A program made the translations under genes and the position numbers. Positions 14,986 through 17,426 of a DNA stretch of 17,426 nucleotides are shown piece by piece. Within the stretch, counting starts at the first letter, position 1; each line of letters begins with the position of its first letter. A model generated the notes under the pieces. That model did not search any database, was not told the DNA's origin, and was given only the letters and a program-made list of their open reading frames with translations. The stretch is from an uncultured Gammaproteobacteria bacterium (lineage in GTDB: Bacteria > Pseudomonadota > Gammaproteobacteria > Arenicellales > Poriferihabitantaceae). The stretch is taken from NCBI GenBank assembly GCA_938021685.1, contig CALIFM010000183.1, positions 1-17,426 of the forward strand, in the 5' to 3' direction.

Positions 14986-16329
14986 ATGAATTATCCATTT
15001 AACTTCAGCGGGTCAAATCGCAAGATTGACCCCACGCGTCGTCGCCCGGGCCAATTCAAACCCGATGGCTCGCCAAATGACAATGACCGTGTAGAAATTG
15101 GCCCAACTGACTTGGCCATTAATGAGTGGGAAGAGTTAGGTTTAGAGCTGCCGAATCTTACTAAGATGCGCGAGTTTCGTTTGGAGCGTATTAAGGAGCA
15201 GTTAGTAAAGCGCGACTTGGCTGGAGTGTTGCTGTTTGACCCTTTAAACATTCGCTATGCCACTGACAGCACAAATATGCAGGTATGGATTACGCACAAC
15301 CATGCTCGCGCCTGTTTTGTGGCGGCCAGTGGGCATATGGTGTTGTGGGATTTTCATAGTTGCGAGCATCTTTCGGCGCATTTGCCATTGGTCAAGGAGT
15401 TGCGTCATGGTGCCTCGTTTTTCTATTTTGAAAGCGGCGATAAATTGGAGCAACACGCGCAACAGTTTGCTGAGCAAGTGCAAGAGCTGCTGCAAGCACA
15501 TGGCGGCGACAACAAGCGTTTGGCAGTAGATAAAATTGAAATTGCTGGCCTGCGTGCATTGGATAAATTAGGAGTTGAGGTCAGTGACGGTCAAGAAGTG
15601 ATGGAGCTGGCGCGTGTTATAAAAGGCCCGGATGAGATCAAGGCGATGCGTTGCTCGGTGGCATCTACTGAGATTTGTATGGGCCTGATGCAGGCAGTGA
15701 CCGAGCCTGGGTTAAGTGAGAATGACATCTGGTCGGTGATGCACGCTGAAAATATTCGCCGCGGCGGCGAGTGGATTGAATGCCGTATTTTGTCGTCTGG
15801 TCCGCGTACCAACCCTTGGTTTCAGGAAAGCGGCCCGCGCATTGTGCAAGCTGGTGAGTTGCTTGCTTATGACACCGATTTAGTTGGCCCGTATGGCATC
15901 TGTGCTGATTTGTCACGCACTTACTTGATTGGTGACGTGGCTCCCACCACCGAGCAAAAGCGTTTGTATCGGGTGGCGCATGACCATATTCAGGAAAACA
16001 TGCGATTGCTAGGACCAGGGGTGACGGCGTATGATATCACCGAAAAGGGCCATCGATTGCCGAAGGAGTTTAGAGAAGGGCGCTATGGCGTGATGATGCA
16101 CGGCGTGGGCCTATGCGATGAATATCCCTGCGTGCGCTATCCTGAAGACGTGGAGCACCACGGCTATGACCTTGTTTTCGAACCCGGTATGGCGCTGTGT
16201 GTGGAAGCTTATGTCGGCGCTCAGGGCGGTAAAGAAGGGGTAAAGTTAGAAGATCAAGTGATTATCACGGAAGACGGCTTTGAGAACATAACCCGTTTTC
16301 CATTTGAGGTAGCGTTGCTGGCTGATTAA
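14986..16329 (+). CDS. dddP: DMSP lyase DddP (M24 metallopeptidase-fold)
   Basis: This cytoplasmic metalloenzyme cleaves dimethylsulfoniopropionate to dimethyl sulfide and acrylate. At 447 residues it has full family length, with a creatinase-like N-terminal domain (about 60-215) and an M24 'pita-bread' catalytic domain (about 215-445). Diagnostic DddP segments are FDPLNIRYATDSTNMQVW (84-101), HAENIRRGGEWIE (253-265) and SSGPRTNPWFQESGPR (270-285). The two-metal site is complete: Asp296, Asp298, Asp308, His372, Glu407, Glu422. Asp378 in GLCDEYP corresponds, from memory, to the catalytic Asp377 of the Ruegeria lacuscaerulensis enzyme; all these residues are offset by one. These features separate it from prolidases and creatinases. 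An excellent GAGGA site (14975-14979) lies six bases before the ATG. A candidate promoter sits within the 131-base gap upstream, and a secreted MBL-fold hydrolase gene follows. Confidence 0.93.
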   Translation: MNYPFNFSGSNRKIDPTRRRPGQFKPDGSPNDNDRVEIGPTDLAINEWEELGLELPNLTKMREFRLERIKEQLVKRDLAGVLLFDPLNIRYATDSTNMQVWITHNHARACFVAASGHMVLWDFHSCEHLSAHLPLVKELRHGASFFYFESGDKLEQHAQQFAEQVQELLQAHGGDNKRLAVDKIEIAGLRALDKLGVEVSDGQEVMELARVIKGPDEIKAMRCSVASTEICMGLMQAVTEPGLSENDIWSVMHAENIRRGGEWIECRILSSGPRTNPWFQESGPRIVQAGELLAYDTDLVGPYGICADLSRTYLIGDVAPTTEQKRLYRVAHDHIQENMRLLGPGVTAYDITEKGHRLPKEFREGRYGVMMHGVGLCDEYPCVRYPEDVEHHGYDLVFEPGMALCVEAYVGAQGGKEGVKLEDQVIITEDGFENITRFPFEVALLAD

Positions 16330-16354
16330 CAGCTATAAACGTCGTTCACGGCAG

Positions 16355-16370
16355 GCCCTTGCTTAAGGGC
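16355..16370 (+). terminator. Hairpin after dddP, possible terminator
   Basis: GCCCTT (16355-16360) and AAGGGC (16365-16370) form a perfect 6-bp stem with loop GCTT, 26 bases after the dddP stop. It is followed by TATAGTAGTGG and not by a T-run, so intrinsic termination would be weak. It may only attenuate readthrough into the downstream hydrolase gene. Confidence 0.4.
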
Positions 16371-16430
16371 TATAGTAGTGGTTTGGTGAGTTTATTATAG
16401 TCAAGGCTTGTGCTAATGAGGGCGAGCAAA

Positions 16431-17420
16431 ATGAAGAAACTCAATATAGTCTGGTTAATCGTTCTACTGATTGGGCCATTCAGCGCGCAAGCACAACAGA
16501 CGCCGCCGCTTAGGGACAGTTATAAAGCCGAGCAAGTAAGCGAGCATGTCTATGTGATTCACGGCCCAGTGGGGCTGCCCAGCCCTGAAAACCAAGGCTT
16601 TATGAACAATCCTGCATTTGTGTTAACCGACGCCGGTGTGGTAGTGATTGATCCAGGCAGTAGTGTGCAAACAGGGCAGATGGTGTTGGAGCAAATCAAA
16701 GCAGTGACCGATCAACCAGTGGTGGCTAGTTTTGCCACCCATATCCATGGTGATCATTGGCTGGGTAATCATGCTTTGCAGCGGGCCTATCCGGATGTGA
16801 AATTATACGCTCATGCTAATTTAATTGAACAGGCTAACAACGGCGAGGGCTTACGTTGGGTAGCGTTGATGGATAACCTTACTGATGGCGCAACAGCAGG
16901 TACGCGAGCAGTCGTGCCGGATTTGCCTGTCAAGGATGGTGAGGTGATTAGCATTGGTGGAATCGATTTTCAAATGCATGCCCAAAAGCAGAATAAATCA
17001 AGTGATATTGATTACATTGGTAAAGCACATACTGATTCAGACATTGCCTTGGTAGTTGGACCAGACAATACTCTATTCACGGGTGACTTAGTATTTAATA
17101 GCTTACTTGGCCGCATGGATGATGGCAATTTTATGGGGTTGCTCGCGTTTTTGGATAATCTCATTGGTCTGCAGCCAAACGTGGTGGTGCCGGGTCACGG
17201 CCAAACAGGTGATGTTAGTTTGATAGAGGAGATGTATGAGCTTAACCACACTTTATACCAAACGGTTGAACAGCACTACGAAGAAGGGCTGACTGATTTT
17301 GAAATTAAGCCGCTGGTAATGGAAGCCTTAGAAGACTTTGCTGATTGGACAGGTTTTGAGCAAAGCATTGGTCGCATAGTGAGTCTGTGTTATTTAGAAG
17401 TAGAACAAAATAGCTTTTAG
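16431..17420 (+). CDS. Secreted metallo-beta-lactamase-fold hydrolase
   Basis: From the ATG at 16431 the product is 329 residues with a Sec signal peptide: MKKLN, hydrophobic core IVWLIVLLIG, and probable cleavage after SAQA (residue 21). This start is preferred to GTG 16410 and ATG 16416 because of the signal peptide and the GAGGGCGAG ribosome site just upstream. The MBL zinc ligands are complete: H104-I-H106-G-D108-H109, H200 (KAHTDSD), D219 (TGD) and H256 (PGHG). The layout resembles periplasmic MBL proteins of the SoxH / quinoprotein-relay type and not a class B beta-lactamase or glyoxalase II, so antibiotic resistance should not be assumed. It follows dddP by 101 bases on the same strand. 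A role with a DMSP-related ester or thioester is conceivable but unsupported. The stop is six bases from the window edge, so it is complete. Confidence 0.88.
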   Translation: MKKLNIVWLIVLLIGPFSAQAQQTPPLRDSYKAEQVSEHVYVIHGPVGLPSPENQGFMNNPAFVLTDAGVVVIDPGSSVQTGQMVLEQIKAVTDQPVVASFATHIHGDHWLGNHALQRAYPDVKLYAHANLIEQANNGEGLRWVALMDNLTDGATAGTRAVVPDLPVKDGEVISIGGIDFQMHAQKQNKSSDIDYIGKAHTDSDIALVVGPDNTLFTGDLVFNSLLGRMDDGNFMGLLAFLDNLIGLQPNVVVPGHGQTGDVSLIEEMYELNHTLYQTVEQHYEEGLTDFEIKPLVMEALEDFADWTGFEQSIGRIVSLCYLEVEQNSF

Positions 17421-17426
17421 TTTTTG

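Noticed and set aside
14986..16329. Annotation as Xaa-Pro aminopeptidase or creatinase
   Set aside because: The fold is shared, but the segments at 84-101, 253-285 and 370-380 of the protein match DddP specifically.
1..17426. tRNA or rRNA genes, CRISPR arrays, insertion sequences, prophage genes
   Set aside because: I looked for cloverleaf-like segments, regular spaced repeats, transposase or integrase motifs and terminal inverted repeats, and found none.

Overview
The window looks like a chromosomal segment of a marine gammaproteobacterium. This is an inference. The clearest ecological marker is a full-length dddP (DMSP lyase) gene. The other genes are ordinary proteobacterial types: formate-tetrahydrofolate ligase, a Bcr/CflA efflux pump, EamA transporters, a LysR regulator and a GlcG-like protein. 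Base composition is moderate, with AT-rich patches between genes. I see no rRNA, tRNA, CRISPR array, insertion sequence, phage gene or replication origin.

Layout. Positions 1-376 hold the 3' end of an unrecognised gene, followed by a probable terminator. A leader with a strong hairpin precedes fhs (682-2355), which is followed 42 bases later by a small soluble protein of unknown function. On the minus strand come a Bcr/CflA efflux transporter (3053-4288) and a membrane-anchored hypothetical protein (4391-4891). Next is a 555-base AT-rich stretch with only broken frames, then a small membrane protein (5447-5689) eight bases behind a carboxylesterase gene (5698-6375). The plus strand then has an Asp-box propeller-like membrane-anchored protein, a possible 32-residue ORF and a rhodanese. 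Two EamA transporters follow, divergently arranged (8214-10212).

From 10332 to 12790 there is a LysR regulator with a nitroreductase gene behind it on the same strand. A secreted SnoaL-like protein is divergent from the regulator, and the shared intergenic region holds a dyad that could be the LysR operator. A GNAT acetyltransferase lies convergently after this.

The last 3.8 kb is the most interesting part. Four plus-strand genes run in series: a GlcG/HbpS-type protein, an 'amino acid synthesis' (PF06684-type) protein, dddP, and a secreted metallo-beta-lactamase-fold hydrolase. DddP cleaves dimethylsulfoniopropionate to dimethyl sulfide and acrylate; all expected metal ligands and the catalytic aspartate are present. 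A strong sigma70-like promoter before the GlcG gene is overlapped by a perfect 20-base palindrome, a plausible regulator site for the series. Whether the flanking genes work with DddP is a hypothesis. The window contains no DMSP transporter, dmdA, or known acrylate-processing gene such as acuI, acuN or acuK.
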